Shown here: positions 1 through 11,839 of the stretch, piece by piece
Position numbering within the stretch: position 1 is the first letter of the stretch
How the letters are laid out: every line of letters begins with the position of its first letter
Source of the DNA: Megalobrama amblycephala
Lineage: Eukaryota > Chordata > Actinopteri > Cypriniformes > Xenocyprididae
Assembly (NCBI RefSeq): GCF_018812025.1
Contig: NC_063061.1
Coordinates: 9,322,589 to 9,386,588, forward strand
Reading direction: 5' to 3'
DNA: 64,000 nucleotides
Position numbers and translations under genes: made by a program
The notes under the pieces: generated by a model
The model's input: the letters and a program-made list of their open reading frames with translations, nothing else
Database searches by the model: none
What the model was told of the DNA's origin: nothing

Positions 1-95
1 AAACCATTCACTCGTGTACCGAATCTTCAGACCAAGTCTGCAAAACTGCAAGCGCATTATCTGCTTTGCACTCAGTTTGCAATTGTAAAACAAAC

Positions 96-150
96 CCTAG
101 TCAAGTCACCTTTATTTCTATAGCACTTTATACAATACAGATTGTTTCAA
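96..150 (-). repeat. 3' tail of the same retroposon-like family, reverse orientation
   Basis: The plus strand reads AGTCAAGTCACCTTTATTTC then TATAGCACTTTATACAATAC, the inverse of the GTGCTATA.AAATAAAGGTGACTTGACT tail at 31995 and 46832. Confidence 0.6.
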
Positions 151-3100
151 ATGGGGGTTTACAATAGTAACAAATTCAAATTCTCCTGCAACTACAACAA
201 GCCAATAGTGTCATCATTCAGCTCAAGTCATTTCAGTGTTGGTTCAGTTCAATAACTGCACAGTTGATGAATTTGACATATACAGTGTATTTGTGCACAT
301 ACATGTCATGACAAACTCCTGTACACTCCACTACTGAACAAGCAAAAGACACAATATAATAGTGTTTTACATTTTTCACATCTGTGTGTAGTTTGATGTG
401 TATATATGGTTAATCATTTGATGTGTGTGTTACTATGCAAAAACACGATTGTTAGAAGAGTTGTGTGACATTTTGTACATGTTTTGTGGTTTTGTGTGTA
501 GAGTCATAGTTTCAGAAATTGTAAGCTATTTAAAAAACAAACAAACTGTAAAACCAAACTAAACTGTAATTATCGTTTTTCCAAACCATATGAATTCACC
601 ATGTAGACACACTTGTTTCTTGTTTCTATTCTTGCTCTGGAAAAGTGTAAGTGCAGATAACCTTAACAAAGTTAGTTACTCACTTAGTTCTTATGCGTTG
701 CTTCACAAACTTTTATTGCTTTCAGAAGCAGTGGATTGGACAATGATTGTTTTACTGAGATCAAAATTAGGCCACAGACATTACAGCTTTTCTCCATTAT
801 AACCATGCTTGCTTTTGCTAGTTTTATGGTTCTAAACCCCTGGTGGTGAGCTATTCTTGTTATTTATTCTGTAAAACATTGCAAATTTTCTCTGAGGGAG
901 TTTTAAATGTATTTATCAATGGGTATTTAGTAAAACATGCAAATTTTCTAAAAAGCAGTTAAGCTAGTTTCCCTACGGTATCATTGAGCGCTTGACATTG
1001 CCGCACATCTTTGTTCAGTGTTCCTCTTTTATCTAAGTTGCCTCACATACAACACTCTAATTCTGCAATAAAATCCCCACCGAGTGCGCGCTTGGTCACC
1101 TTGACATGCTGTTAAATTGCATTCGTGCTCCAGAAACTACGGATGTATCTTTTCCCCCCATTAGGTGCTCATGGGATTGCTTTTAATGACACTTTGCTGA
1201 TTTGCTTTCACTGTAATAACAGACAGTCTTTGTGACATCCACTGGCTTCTGCAAACACCATGCTAATCTGACCACAGAACGTGTAGCACAGCACCAGCGT
1301 AATTCGATTCACAGCACATTGTGCTTACACGCTCCAAATCTGCCTTATGCCTGTGATATTGAAACACCTCAGTGTTTGCTGGAGCCTCACCAAATGAACG
1401 CGGGAAAGAGAAAAAAAAAACGACAAGAGATGCACTCCTGAACCAGACGATAGCCAGTGGGGGCCAAATGAAAGCTCTCAGAATCGCTGTACTTACCCAT
1501 CAGTCAAACAATCCATTTCTGCACTGACATCGCTGCAGTCTGTCTGTCTCTGCATGGCACAGGAGGAAGGTGGAATAAGCTGCAGAAACAAATATATTTC
1601 ATATCCTGTGCAATTTTGCAAAACTGCCCCTCAAGGTCTCCAGGTGTCCTACATTAAAATAAAACTGCATAAAAGATTTATAAACTTAATTGCTTTATTT
1701 GTAGACTGGGTGAACCCAGCCTGATCTGCCGGCGATTTGATTTCGTCCGGCAACTCAGTCTGGAAACCCGTACATTCATTTCTACTGCTTCTGTTACACT
1801 TTTGCGGGAACCAATCACAGACTGGCTTATCCACCTTGCTCGCTATTGGCGGGTATAACACGATGACGATAGAGAAGCGACGGCAAGCACGACCGTCAAT
1901 CCACTTCCTTTTAACTTCTCGACGATGCTGAATGACTTCTTTAGTTTAGCAAACAAATCGCTCGAGTGGGTGTAAATACCACTCACTTTCATGTTTTTTT
2001 TTTTTTTTTTTTTTTTTTTTTGCACAACCTGCAAAAATCACTCAATGCCATTGCTGCTTCTGCAAACCGCTGATCAATGCTACAAACCAATACAAACTAA
2101 ACCTGGAGTTTTCGCGTCGCTCTGCAAAGTACGTCACCCGGATCGTTGATCTGATTGGTTGAAGGACTATCCAATTGCATGAATAATGCTCGTTGATCAC
2201 GCCTCTTGTGCAGTAGAAAATACATACAGACTCCCCAGACCAATGTTCAATTTTAAATTGAGCTTTATTTGTATTTGAACAGTTATAATTATGAGATGCA
2301 TACCAAGTCAGAATTATTTACTACTATTTTTTTTTCTTAAAGGGCAATAATTTTAGGTTTTGACCTTTATGAGGGCATATTTTTTTTCTAACTGTGTGTA
2401 TGTGTGTGTGTATATATCAGTAGTCAATAGCTGTGTTTTATTCATGATAAAACACGGCTATGAGGCTATGACCGCTTCACCCAACAGTTCTGTGTATCAC
2501 TACACAACTCCCTTAGCAACCACTCTTAGCAACATAAACCGTGTGTTCTCAATTGATATTGTTCAATGAAGCTTACTGTATTATGTATAAGAGTATTGTG
2601 AGAAAGAGATCGAGTGAGCGAGTTTATTACCTGCCTTCAGATTTAGCATTTTCCTTCAGGTCAGTCCTATGTTCATAATAAAAAACCTGTTTAAATGTCC
2701 AATGTATTATCTTGTCCTTTTAACAGTTAAGGGGTTTTCCTGTGACTGACAGTGCTAGCAAAGCCACTGGAAGGCAAGCCTGCAACCTTTAGCTAAAAAA
2801 GCATAACGGCTAATGCTAACTGGCAGTACGGGCGGTATGCATTGGCGGTACGCGGGAGGAGTTTTGAACGGCGACATGATAGGCTGAGAGGTGCTGCCGC
2901 GCGTGATTAAGTTAGCCGTTACGCGTTCTCCAATGGTAAGAGTTACAGACCCTCTTATCTCCCTATAATAATAGGATCTCTAGTGCTAGTCAAAGCTTTT
3001 GTCAGTTGCGTCTTGTTCCATGTTCACAACAATTCTGTCTTTTCAAAGTAAAAGTCTTCGCTACAGACTGACACACTCATAAAGACAGTCTTTGCCGCCA

Positions 3101-3224
3101 TTTAATGGCGTAATAATGTAACTTCTGTTGCTGTTCATGGTCAGGGACTATTTTTTTCTGCCGCAAGGAAGGCTTTAGTGAAAGTTTACTTCATGAAAGT
3201 TGCATTGATACATATTTTTGGCTT
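151..3224. other. Non-coding downstream region, mostly unclassified
   Basis: No host exon is seen. ORFs are at most 70 codons and unsupported. 2340-2690 contains phrases typical of dispersed fish repeats (CTCCCTTAGCAACCACTCTT). 2810-2935 is an unusually GC- and CpG-rich patch (GGCGGTACGCGGGAGGAG). 1690-2230 contains odd GC-rich words between AT-rich DNA. Confidence 0.5.
1994..2021. repeat. Poly(T) tract, 28 bp
   Basis: Uninterrupted run of T. Confidence 0.95.
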
Positions 3225-4745
3225 TAATATTTGTACTGTGTGATAACTATTTTATAAAAGCAATAATGTCCTCTGAAAATAACTTCAACATACAGCCATT
3301 ATTGTCTAAATAACTGGCAACAAAAGTGAGTGCACCCTAAGTGAACATGTCGAAACTGTGTCCAAAGTGTCAATATTTTGTGTGAGCACCACTGTTATCT
3401 AACACTGCCTTAATCCTCCTGGGCATGGAATTCACCAGAGCTGCACAGGTTGTTGCTTTCATCCTCTTCCACTCCTCCATAATGACATCACAGAGCTTCT
3501 GGATGTTAGACACATGGTGCTTCTCCACCTTCCACTTGAGGATGCTCAACAGGTGCTCAAATAAGATTTAGGCGTGGAGACATTCTTGGCCATTCCATCA
3601 CCTTCAGCTTCCTCAGCAAGGCAGTTGTCATCTTGGCGGTGTGTTTGGGGTCATTATCATGCCGTTCGGCCCAGTTTTTGAAGGGAAGGCATCATGTTCT
3701 GCTTCGGAATGTCACAGTACATGTTGGAATCCATGTTTCCCTCAATGAAGCAGAGCTTCCCAGTACCAGAAGTAATCATGCAGCCCCAGACCATGATGCT
3801 ACAACCACCATGCTTGACTGTAGGCAAGACACAATTTTCTTGGTACTCCTCACCAGGGCGTTGCCACACATGCTGGACACCATTTGAACCAAACAAGTTT
3901 ATCTAAGTCGCATCAGACCACAGGACATGGTTCCAGTAATTCATGCTCTTGGACAGGTTGTCTTCAGCAAACTGTTTGCAGGCTTTCTTGTGAGCCAGCT
4001 TCAGAACAGGCTTCCTTCTTGGATGACAGTCATGCAAACTGACTTGTTGCAGCGTGCGGCGTATAGTCTGAGCACTGACAAGCTGACCTTCCGCTTCTGC
4101 AACCTCTAAAGCAATGCTGGCAGCACTCATGCATCTGTTTTTTGAAGCCAGCTTCTGCACCTGACACACAGCACGAGGACTCAACTACTTTGATTCAACT
4201 TCTTTGGCCTGTTCCGGTGGAACCCGTCTTGGAAAACCTCTCTATGACCCTGACCACTGTGCTGTAACTCAGTTTCATGGGGTTATCGATCTTCTTATAG
4301 CCTAGGCCATCTTTGTGGAGAACAGCAATTCTAATTCTCAAATCCTCAGAGAGTTCTTTGCCATGAGGTGCCATGTTGAACATCCAGTGATCAATATGAG
4401 AGAATTGTACACAAAGCACCAAATTTTAACTGCTCTAATACAAGATACACACATTTGTATGGTCCTGTCAAGCAGACAAAAACATGAACATGATGAATAG
4501 GACATGTGGCTTTGCATGGTTAAACAACATACAACTGTTATCACTTTGGGTGTACTCACTTTTATTGCCAGCTATTTTGACAATAATTATTTTCAGAGGA
4601 AAGTAAATCTATACTGCTATACCAGCAGCACATTGACTACTCTAAAGTATATACAAGTTTCATTTCTATAGTATTGTCCCTTGAGAAGATATACTAAAAT
4701 GGTTGCTGAAATATGAGGGGTGTACTCACTTTTGTGAGATACTCT
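3225..4745 (-). mobile_element. Degenerate Tc1/mariner-family transposon with direct repeats inside long inverted repeats
   Basis: Both flanks carry the motif AAAAGTGAGTRCACCC: left copy at about 3321-3337, inner right copy at about 4549-4566 and outer right copy at about 4719-4736 (on the minus strand AGTATCTCACAAAAGTGAGT). This is the IR/DR layout of several fish Tc1 families. The right inverted repeat is about 200 bp. The left one matches from the shared CCTCTGAAAATAA block inward, but its outer direct repeat is not recognisable, so the left boundary is approximate. Between them lies a broken transposase gene on the minus strand. Confidence 0.85.
3657..4422 (-). pseudogene. Tc1-type transposase pseudogene
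   Basis: Minus-strand reading: from 4422 the N-terminal helix-turn-helix region includes GKELSEDLRIRIAVLHKDGL and GYKKI, followed by STVVRVIERFSKTGST. A frameshift near 4190 moves to the frame starting at 4184 (KNRCMSAASIALEVAEAEGQ, ..TIRRTLQQVSLHDCHPRRKP). This continues to LWSDAT, the position of the first catalytic aspartate. An in-frame stop at 3903-3905 interrupts it, and the same frame resumes with GSNGVQHVWQRPGEEY and GCSIMVWGCM, the VWG block. The C-terminal DDE region is decayed. The usual protein is about 340 residues; this copy cannot encode it. Confidence 0.85.
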
Positions 4746-4751
4746 ATTTGA

Positions 4752-5190
4752 ATGTATTTTAAAATGCAATTTATTTCTGTGTTGGCAAAGCTGAATTTTC
4801 AGTATCATTACTCCAGTCTCCAGTCTTCAGTGTCCCATGATCCTTCAGAAATCATTCTAATATGCTGATTTGCTGCTCAAAAATCATTTGTTATTATTAT
4901 CAATGTTGAAAACAGTTGTGTACTTATTTTGGGGGGGATTATTTGATAAATAGAAAGTACAAAAGAACAGCATTTATCTGAAATATAAAGATTTTGCAAC
5001 ATTATAAATGTCTATACTGTCACTTTTGATCAATTTAACTGTCAATTAACTGTCACTTTTGCTGAATAAAAGTATTTATTTGATTTCTTTCAAAAAAAAA
5101 ACACACGCATACAAAAAAACCTCTTACTGACCCTAAACTTCTGAATGGTAGTGATAATGTTACAAAAGCTTTCTATTTTAGCGTTATAGT
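4752..5190 (-). repeat. Dispersed repeat family D, reverse-oriented copy
   Basis: This is the reverse complement of the sequence at 22213-22770: shared blocks include the GATCAAAAGTGACAGT segment, the AAATAAATGCTG-like segment and the ACTTTTGAATGG-like end. Other copies or pieces are at 37195-37495 continuing at 38887-38990, 43485-43545 and 49655-49712. No coding capacity is seen and the class is not determined. Confidence 0.7.
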
Positions 5191-6603
5191 ACAGATAGAG
5201 GGATATGTTCTTACTTTTTCACTTAGACACAGTACACATTTTGCAAAAATGTTGTCGCATACTCTTTTTCTCTCACTCTCACACATATTCACCCATTACT
5301 GTTCCCCCCCGATATCACTGTGGTGTTTCTCCATTTATGGATGCAGGTCACTTTGCCATTTCTTTTCTGTCACTGTGTAAATAAGTTATTTAAAGCAAAT
5401 TCATCATTGGTGTTTGGATTCAGTCAGCCCCTCCTCTGAGTGCTGCTCTGACACGTGTTTATACGGCTTTTATCCTGTCCCCAACTCTTTGCTGAACAGA
5501 CACTTTTGTCATGCTGGCTGGTGAATTTTTTAACAGATCTCATGGCCACTTTCGCCTTTACGATTGCCAGGTTCACCAATTTACTGTAATGGACTGAAGT
5601 AGAGAGACTGTGGGTATTACAAATGATTTTGAGAGTGAAAGGAGAAAGTGAATGGAAAAATAAACAAGCAGATATAAAACTCTTTATTTGGAAAAGCCAG
5701 AGATTAATATTTCATAAGGGCCGAGTACGTATCAAGTGTCTTTTTCACAGGCTGTAAAATAAGTTTTGTGCTGTGGTTTGTGTCAGAGACTATTACCACA
5801 TGCACCACATTCAGATTATATTATTGACTCATTTTTAGGGATGGGAATCGTAAAGGATTCTGGTTCCATTTCAAAGAAGTTATTGGAAAAATGTTGATGT
5901 GCCAAATGATAAGATCATTTCAATAATTTGGAACAGTTATTGCAAAATATGTGTTGAAAGATTTTTCAATAAGTTTTTGCGGTCTTTTTAGTGGCAGCAT
6001 AAATGCAACACAATAATTGTGTTCGCTATGTCAGAATTTATTCTGCAAATGCGTTTCCATCTCCTATTATCCGCATTAACTATTTTTCGCTCAAATCAAA
6101 AACCACCTCAAGCGAGCATAATGTTTTTTCCGAATTAAGTGATTTTTTTTTTTTTTTTTTTTTTTCAAAATGTGGCATTTCCATCACTCGTTTCTGATGC
6201 AATACTTCAAACTGTGCATAAAAACCAGGTGATGGAAACATAGCTACTGTTATAATGAAGTCATTTATATGTGAGGATCTCTTATGGTTCAACTTGCAAA
6301 TAAACAAATCACAGTTAATTCAGTAAAATTATTGAAATATTCCTTAATGCTTCCTCATCTTGATTCACACAATCAACACACAAACACTTTGTCTCCTCTG
6401 ACACATATAGGGTTAAATTATGATCAAAACTAATCTATGGAAAATAATTCATTATCAGAGAACATGGTCACACAGTAGGGTCATAACTATTTTATTTAAG
6501 AGTTGGCTATAAAGGGTAACTTTGTTGACAGGTAACATAATTGACAATTTCACAATTTTACCTCATAATTTCAATAACAGGACTTGTCTGGCCAACCAAA
6601 TGT

Positions 6604-6605
<2 letters not shown>

Positions 6606-6637
<32 letters not shown>
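6606..6637. repeat. Poly(T) tract, 32 bp
   Basis: Uninterrupted run of T. Confidence 0.95.
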
Positions 6638-6638
<1 letters not shown>

Positions 6639-6738
6639 ATCAGGTTAACCAGCTTTATTTGAAATAAAAATAAAACATAACAATGTACCCAACAAAGTTG
6701 CCAGGCAGTTAATATACTCCATGAAATCAGGTCATACA

Positions 6739-6741
<3 letters not shown>

Positions 6742-6825
<84 letters not shown>
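6742..6825. repeat. (TA)n microsatellite, about 84 bp
   Basis: Perfect TA dinucleotide run; the adjoining IYIYIY ORF is an artefact of it. Confidence 0.97.
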
Positions 6826-6830
<5 letters not shown>

Positions 6831-6968
6831 AAATAATGAAAATGAAGAGGACATTAACCATAATGTGTTCAAAATATCTGCCACAGAACAAACAGACATC
6901 TCAGGATGCTGGTCACATGGTTTTGGGGTAAACCATTTTTTTTTTTAATTTTCAGGGAGGATTTTATA

Positions 6969-7883
6969 CAGTGGGTACGGAAAGTATTCAGACCCCCTTA
7001 AATTTTTCACTCTTTGTTATATTGCAGCCATTTGCTAAAATCATTTAAGTTCATTTTTTTCCTCATTAATGTACACACAGCACCCCATATTGACAGAAAA
7101 ACACAGAATTGTTGACATTTTTGCAGATTTATTAAAAAGAAAAACTGAAATATCACATGGTCCTAAGTATTCAGACCCTTTGCTGTGACACTCATATATT
7201 TAACTCAGGTGCTGTCCATTTCTTCTGATCATCCTTGAGATGGTTCTACACCTTCATTTGAGTCCAGCTGTGTTTGATTATACTGATTGGACTTGATTAG
7301 GAAAGCCACACACCTGTCTATATAAGACCTTACAACTCACAGTGCATGTTAGAGCAAATGAGAATCATGAGGTCAAAGGAACTGCCTGAAGAGCTCAGAG
7401 ACAGAATTGTGGCAAGGCACAGATCTGGCCAAGGTTACAAAAAAATTTCTGCTGCACTTAAGGTTCCTAAGAGCACAGTGGCCTCCATAATCCTTAAATG
7501 GAAGATGTTTGGGACTACCAGAACCCTTCCTAGAGCTGGCCGTCCGGCCAAACTGAGCTATCGGGGGAGAAGAGCCTTGGTGAGAGAGGTAAAGAAGAAC
7601 CCAAAGATCACTGTGGCTGAGCTCCAGAGATGGAGAAATGGACAGCACCTGAGTTAAATATATGAGTGTCACAGCAAAGGGTCTGAATACTTAGGACCAT
7701 GTGATATTTCAGTTTTTCTTTTTTAATAAATCTGCAAAAACAATTCTGTGTTTTTCTGTCAATATGGGGTGCTGTGTGTACATTAATGAGGAAAAAAATG
7801 AACTTAAATGATTTTAGCAAATGGCTGCAATATAACAAAGAATGAAAAATTTAAGGGGGTCTGAATACTTTCCGTACCCACTG
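6969..7883 (+). mobile_element. Tc1/mariner deletion derivative with about 250-bp inverted repeats and intact TA duplication
   Basis: The element starts CAGTGGGTACGGAAAGTATT and ends with the reverse complement, flanked by TA at 6967-6968 and 7884-7885. The inverted repeats span about 6969-7222 and 7635-7883 and pair nearly throughout. Only about 410 bp of internal sequence remains, against about 1.2 kb in a full Tc1 element. The copy is therefore a non-autonomous derivative that could still be mobilised in trans. Confidence 0.9.
7346..7657 (+). pseudogene. Truncated Tc1 transposase, N-terminal DNA-binding part only
   Basis: The frame reads MRSKELPEELRDRIVARHRS, GQGYKKISAALKVPKSTVAS, IILKWKMFGTTRTLPRAGRP, AKLSYRGRRALVREVKKNPK, ITVAELQ. 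These are the paired helix-turn-helix motifs of Tc1 transposases with the GRP.K linker between them. After ITVAELQR the frame runs into the right inverted repeat (WRNGQHLS, stop), so the whole DDE catalytic domain has been deleted. The ATG at 7346 or 7367 could be the original start; MRSKELPEELR is the family-like beginning. The reading frame is undisrupted, suggesting a recent deletion. Confidence 0.85.
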
Positions 7884-7885
7884 TA

Positions 7886-10322
7886 TATATACTGAAAAAC
7901 AGGGTGCATAAAATATTGGTGTGAGATTATAGTATGCATTCTCTCAATGGACATGAAATGTACCCTAAACTATAAAAAAAATTAAACATAAGTCTTAGTC
8001 GGCATTACTGGGAATGCCCACAAAAACATATCTGTTTATGCCGTGGGGGAAAAGCATTTATTATCCATATTCTTATACAATGTACATAATCGTCTATAGG
8101 CGAGGCAAATAAATGTTTGCAATATAGCCTAGGCCTTTAGATGACGCACTCACACATTTTTGAAAGTAGGATGCCTATGTCAATGTTTCATTACATCCTA
8201 ATAAAAAGAAATGTTTGTTTATTTATTCATTGGGATTGAATAATCTAAGATTAGTGGTCTCTTACCTGGAGACTCAATCAGGTAACAAAAAATGTCGGGA
8301 ACTAACACCTCTGGCCATTCCATTGGGTCGTTTGTCCAGTCACAGATACTGTACAGACAATCCGACCCAATATGGCTCAGTTTTTCTATATATCTCACTC
8401 TGTCGAGCGGCAGAAGTGACCCTACGTAAACCATACTGCTTTTCCAGTCAGGGAGAAAGGATTGTTTTCCCCCACACCGACTCCGCCCCACGTCATGCCC
8501 GCAGCTATGACACAACACCAACCAAGTCTATAGGCTATAAATGAACTACACCACAGTCATATGAGTTTACATGTTCAGTGTGATGGCGTTTAATGATTTC
8601 AAGACAAGTAAAAGCTTTAAACAAATCACAAAAGGGTATTATGCATGTATTTTATACTGTAGAATAAAATGTAAAAATATACTGAGCTTATGTTAACCAC
8701 AAATCTTATTTAATCAGGCATTTAATCAAAAACCCTTTTAAAAAACCCACCGATTTCGGAACGATGGAACCAGAAGAGCTAAAATGATACAAAAATATGT
8801 AATCCTGCTGCACTCTATTCCAGACACATTGGCACGTTTGAGAACCATTAACTGAAATAAACATCATTCAATTCCCTTATTGTTATTAATATTTTTAATA
8901 GAACATTTTCAATAAACTTTTTTCTTTTCAAAAATTTGACATTTGGGCTTAGGATAAATTAAAAATATGTCACAGCCGAGAGTTGTCACATCACAGCCCA
9001 GCGGTTTAGACTTAGCTTAGACTTAAAATTTAAAGCAAATGACTGTTCCATTTCATTTTTTGATGATGGCAGTTTATTTCGCTTAAATTTTGAATTCCAT
9101 TTCTGTGAACCTCTTAGACTTGACCCCAAATGCAAAGTTAGCTTGCATACATAAAGCGTTTTTATGCAGTTTATCATGAGAATTGATTGTGTGACTGTTA
9201 GTATCTGTGACATCACAGTGGCTGTGTATCACTATAAATGAGTGCTTCTGAATGCAAAGGTTGCGCAGACGGCACACAGGCGCGTTGGATAATTAGCGGC
9301 AATGACAAAGGAGCAGGGCGCTGAGCCGTGGTCTAATGCGTCGCTGGTGCCGGGACAGGCATGTGCCCCCAAAGCTCCAGTGCTGCCCCATTATTAATGA
9401 ATGACCTTTGCTGATGTTAAAGGGTTTGGGAGCAAAATTAACGTCTGCGCTCATTTGTTGCTGTCACATTCCTTCCTTAACTTTCTTCATGGTGTGCGAG
9501 AGATTGCTTTTTTTGTGGGGGTGGGGTGGGGGGATGCTATTAACTTATTCACTTAAAGGCATGATGAGTCCAGTTAGATTGATGTAGGGATCTGCGGTGT
9601 TTACGTGCCGGTACTTTCCTCATGCTGCGATGTGCACTGCTACATTGGGGTCATTAAGTCTTCTGTTCTGCTTTCCATGGTGACGGTTTGTGATTGTTTT
9701 GGTCATTATTGTTGCTTTTGTTTACAGCGAGTGAGTATTCAGGAAGTGTAAACAGTGGCACACATCCTCTTCTACCCAGAAGCCCCTCTATGGCCAGCCA
9801 GACAGAGCTCACTCTTACCTTACTTCAAAGAAAAAGAAAAAAGTTCAACTCTGCACAGTTTCCTACCGAGTCTTGTTAAAACTGTGTGTAAAAAAAAAAA
9901 AAAGAGGCACTTCAAAGGGCCGGTGCTGCTGACTGTCTCGAAAGCACAGAAAGGGTTTTTACTGGCCTGTTCTAGGTTATTAATCTCCACTGCACCTCAC
10001 TAAATCTTAATTAGTCTGATGATAAAGAAAAAAGTCAACTAACAAAAACAACATAAGATCTTACAGCTAATCTCCATCAAAAGTTTATCAAAATATCCCT
10101 CTGTAAATCATCCAGTTGCAATGTTGCCATTCGTTCAGTCAGTATTTACGAGAATGGGAGATAAGAAATAAACATAGAACATGCATATGTTCACCTGCAA
10201 CCCTTGTTGATGAACTGTGAACGTAGTGTCCTGTCTTTCCAGAAAGGCTTCAAGCTCTGATTCATGATGAAGTCATGATGATTTATTCTGTGTTAACATT
10301 GTCTGGCACAGTATATACTTGA

Positions 10323-10366
<44 letters not shown>

Positions 10367-10382
10367 CACTGAAAAATAAAAT
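7886..10382. other. Non-coding, apparently single-copy region
   Basis: No exon recognised; the 100-109-codon ORFs at 8215-8544 overlap on both strands and carry no motif. 9265-9480 is non-repetitive with TAATTAG-, ATTATTAATGAATGA- and TTAACGTC-type words and could be a conserved regulatory element of the dachshund neighbourhood. That is inference only. Confidence 0.3.
10328..10364. repeat. (GT)n microsatellite
   Basis: Perfect GT run of about 37 bp. Confidence 0.95.
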
Positions 10383-10563
10383 ACACTGTAAAAACAAATT
10401 GTTGGTTTAACTTAAAGTTACCTGGTTGCCTTAAATTTTAAGTTAATACAATGAAGGCGATTGATTTAATAAACAGAAACTCAAGATATAATGTTATCTG
10501 AACCACATTAATTATCAAGGTTGATTTGACAAAAGAATGAAAATGAAAATTTGATAATGAATC

Positions 10564-10864
10564 TGTTACACAGTTCATAGATATGGGAAGAAGGAGGCAG
10601 GAACTGGCGAACGTTCAAACATAACTTTAATAATATTCAAAATAAACAAAGAACAAAACAAAATGGCCACACAAACATAATAAAACCATAAAATAAGTCC
10701 AGGCCTGGTCCTCTCTCGTCCGTCACTGTCGTCGCTCCCCTTTTATGCTTCCGGAGCTCTTCCGTGAGAAATTCCAGACCGGTGTCGAAGCTGACACTCA
10801 TTAACACCCGCGCCACCAGCCTCGCGCTGTTCCCTCACGGCTCTTGCCCGCCCTGCTCGTCACA
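10564..10864 (-). repeat. LTR 1 (3' LTR of the minus-strand element)
   Basis: 301 bp, bounded by TGTTACACAG and CTCGTCACA on the plus strand. On the minus strand the motif CATAAAAGGGGAGCG (near 10735-10748) looks like a TATA box in U3, which agrees with minus-strand transcription. Confidence 0.8.
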
Positions 10865-10991
10865 TACCCCCATCGCCCCTCGCAGGCCGGGGGTTACCCA
10901 CGAGACTGTGCTCTACTCCCCCCGAGGGCCAGTCTCGGCGGCTGCAGCACCTGGGGGTAAGGACAGACGAGAGAGGGAAGAGAGTAAAAAA

Positions 10992-11345
10992 CTAAGTTCT
11001 TGGTCCAGTTCCCGGACACACTGCCGCTCGGTCCTCAGCCAGCCGAGAGGCTCTTCCTTGCAGTGCCATGCAATGGTACGGGATGCTCGGTGGACGGCTC
11101 AATCCTCCTCCGCCTCCTGGCAGCCAGTGATGGCTCCTCCGGCTGAGGGCAGCCGGCAGTGAGTCACTCATTCCCTGCTCCTCCCCTTCATGGCGGATGG
11201 CAGCAGGCTCCGGTCCATGGCGAACGACGACTCCTTCGCTCCCTCTTGGACGGCAGCCACCCCACCTCGACCCAGGAGCATGGCAGCAAGCTCTCCGTCC
11301 CTCCTGTTGATCAATTGCTCCAGCACCACCGCCTCGGGCAGCCAC
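10992..11345 (-). CDS. Sense ORF in TRIM internal region, copy 1 (unknown product)
   Basis: This 117-codon ORF lies on the transcribed strand of the retroelement, starting about 90 nt after the primer binding site, where gag would begin. It reads MAARGGGAGAIDQQEGRRAC and onwards, rich in G, R, A and P, with no zinc knuckle or other motif that I recognise. The other internal region carries a related ORF (11840-12256) with the same beginning. A length difference near 11085 shifts the frame, so the C-termini differ. It may be a gag remnant, a transduced host exon or chance in GC-rich DNA. I do not assign a function. Confidence 0.3.
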   Translation of the reverse strand: MAARGGGAGAIDQQEGRRACCHAPGSRWGGCRPRGSEGVVVRHGPEPAAIRHEGEEQGMSDSLPAALSRRSHHWLPGGGGGLSRPPSIPYHCMALQGRASRLAEDRAAVCPGTGPRT

Positions 11346-11453
11346 CCGCGGTCTTCACACTCCTGCGCTGCCTGACCTCAGCACCGCGATCCCCCTCAGA
11401 ACTGAGGGCTTTCCGACAGCATGTCCCTCCTTTCTCCCGGGTTTTGCCACCAA

Positions 11454-11791
11454 TGTAACACAGTTCGTAGATACGGGGAGAAGGAGGTAGGAACCGGCAA
11501 ACGTTCAAACATAACTTTAATAATATTCAAAATAAACAAAGAACAAAACGTAAGTCAAATGCCGGCAGACCCTCACAGACATCTGCCGGCCACGCAAACA
11601 TAATAAAACCATAAAATAAGTCCAGGCCTTGTCCTCTCTCGTCCTTTACTGTTGTCACTCCCCTTTTATGCTTCTGGAGCTCTTCCGTGAGAGATTCGAG
11701 ACCAATGCAACATGCAGCTGACACTCGTTAACACCCGCGCCACCAGCCTCACGCTGTTCCCTCACGGCTCCTGCCTGCCCTGCTCGTCACA
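11454..11791 (-). repeat. LTR 2 (middle LTR)
   Basis: 338 bp. It matches LTR 1 but contains an extra segment around 11548-11592 with repeated TGCCGGCAGA-like words (GCCGGCAGACCC and its inverse TCTGCCGGCC), absent from LTR 1 and LTR 3. The TATA-like motif is retained. Confidence 0.8.
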
Positions 11792-11839
11792 TACCCCCGT
11801 TGCCCCTCGCAGGCCGGGGGTTACCCACGAGACTGTGCT

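Larger units (their letters stand above)
5191..6968. other. Non-coding region with repeat fragments
   Basis: 6045-6250 has inverse phrases (GCGTTTCCATCTCC, CCAGGTGATGGAAACA) of a probable small MITE interrupted by a poly(T) run. 5835-5960 (AGGGATGGGAATCG) may be one end of another. The remainder shows nothing I can name. Confidence 0.4.

Noticed and set aside
6721..6948. ORF with long Ile-Tyr repeat
   Set aside because: Produced by the TA microsatellite. The 49230-49496 ORF is the same case.
8215..8544. 109-codon ORF with a 100-codon antisense ORF
   Set aside because: Open on both strands, no homologous motif, no initiation or splice context.
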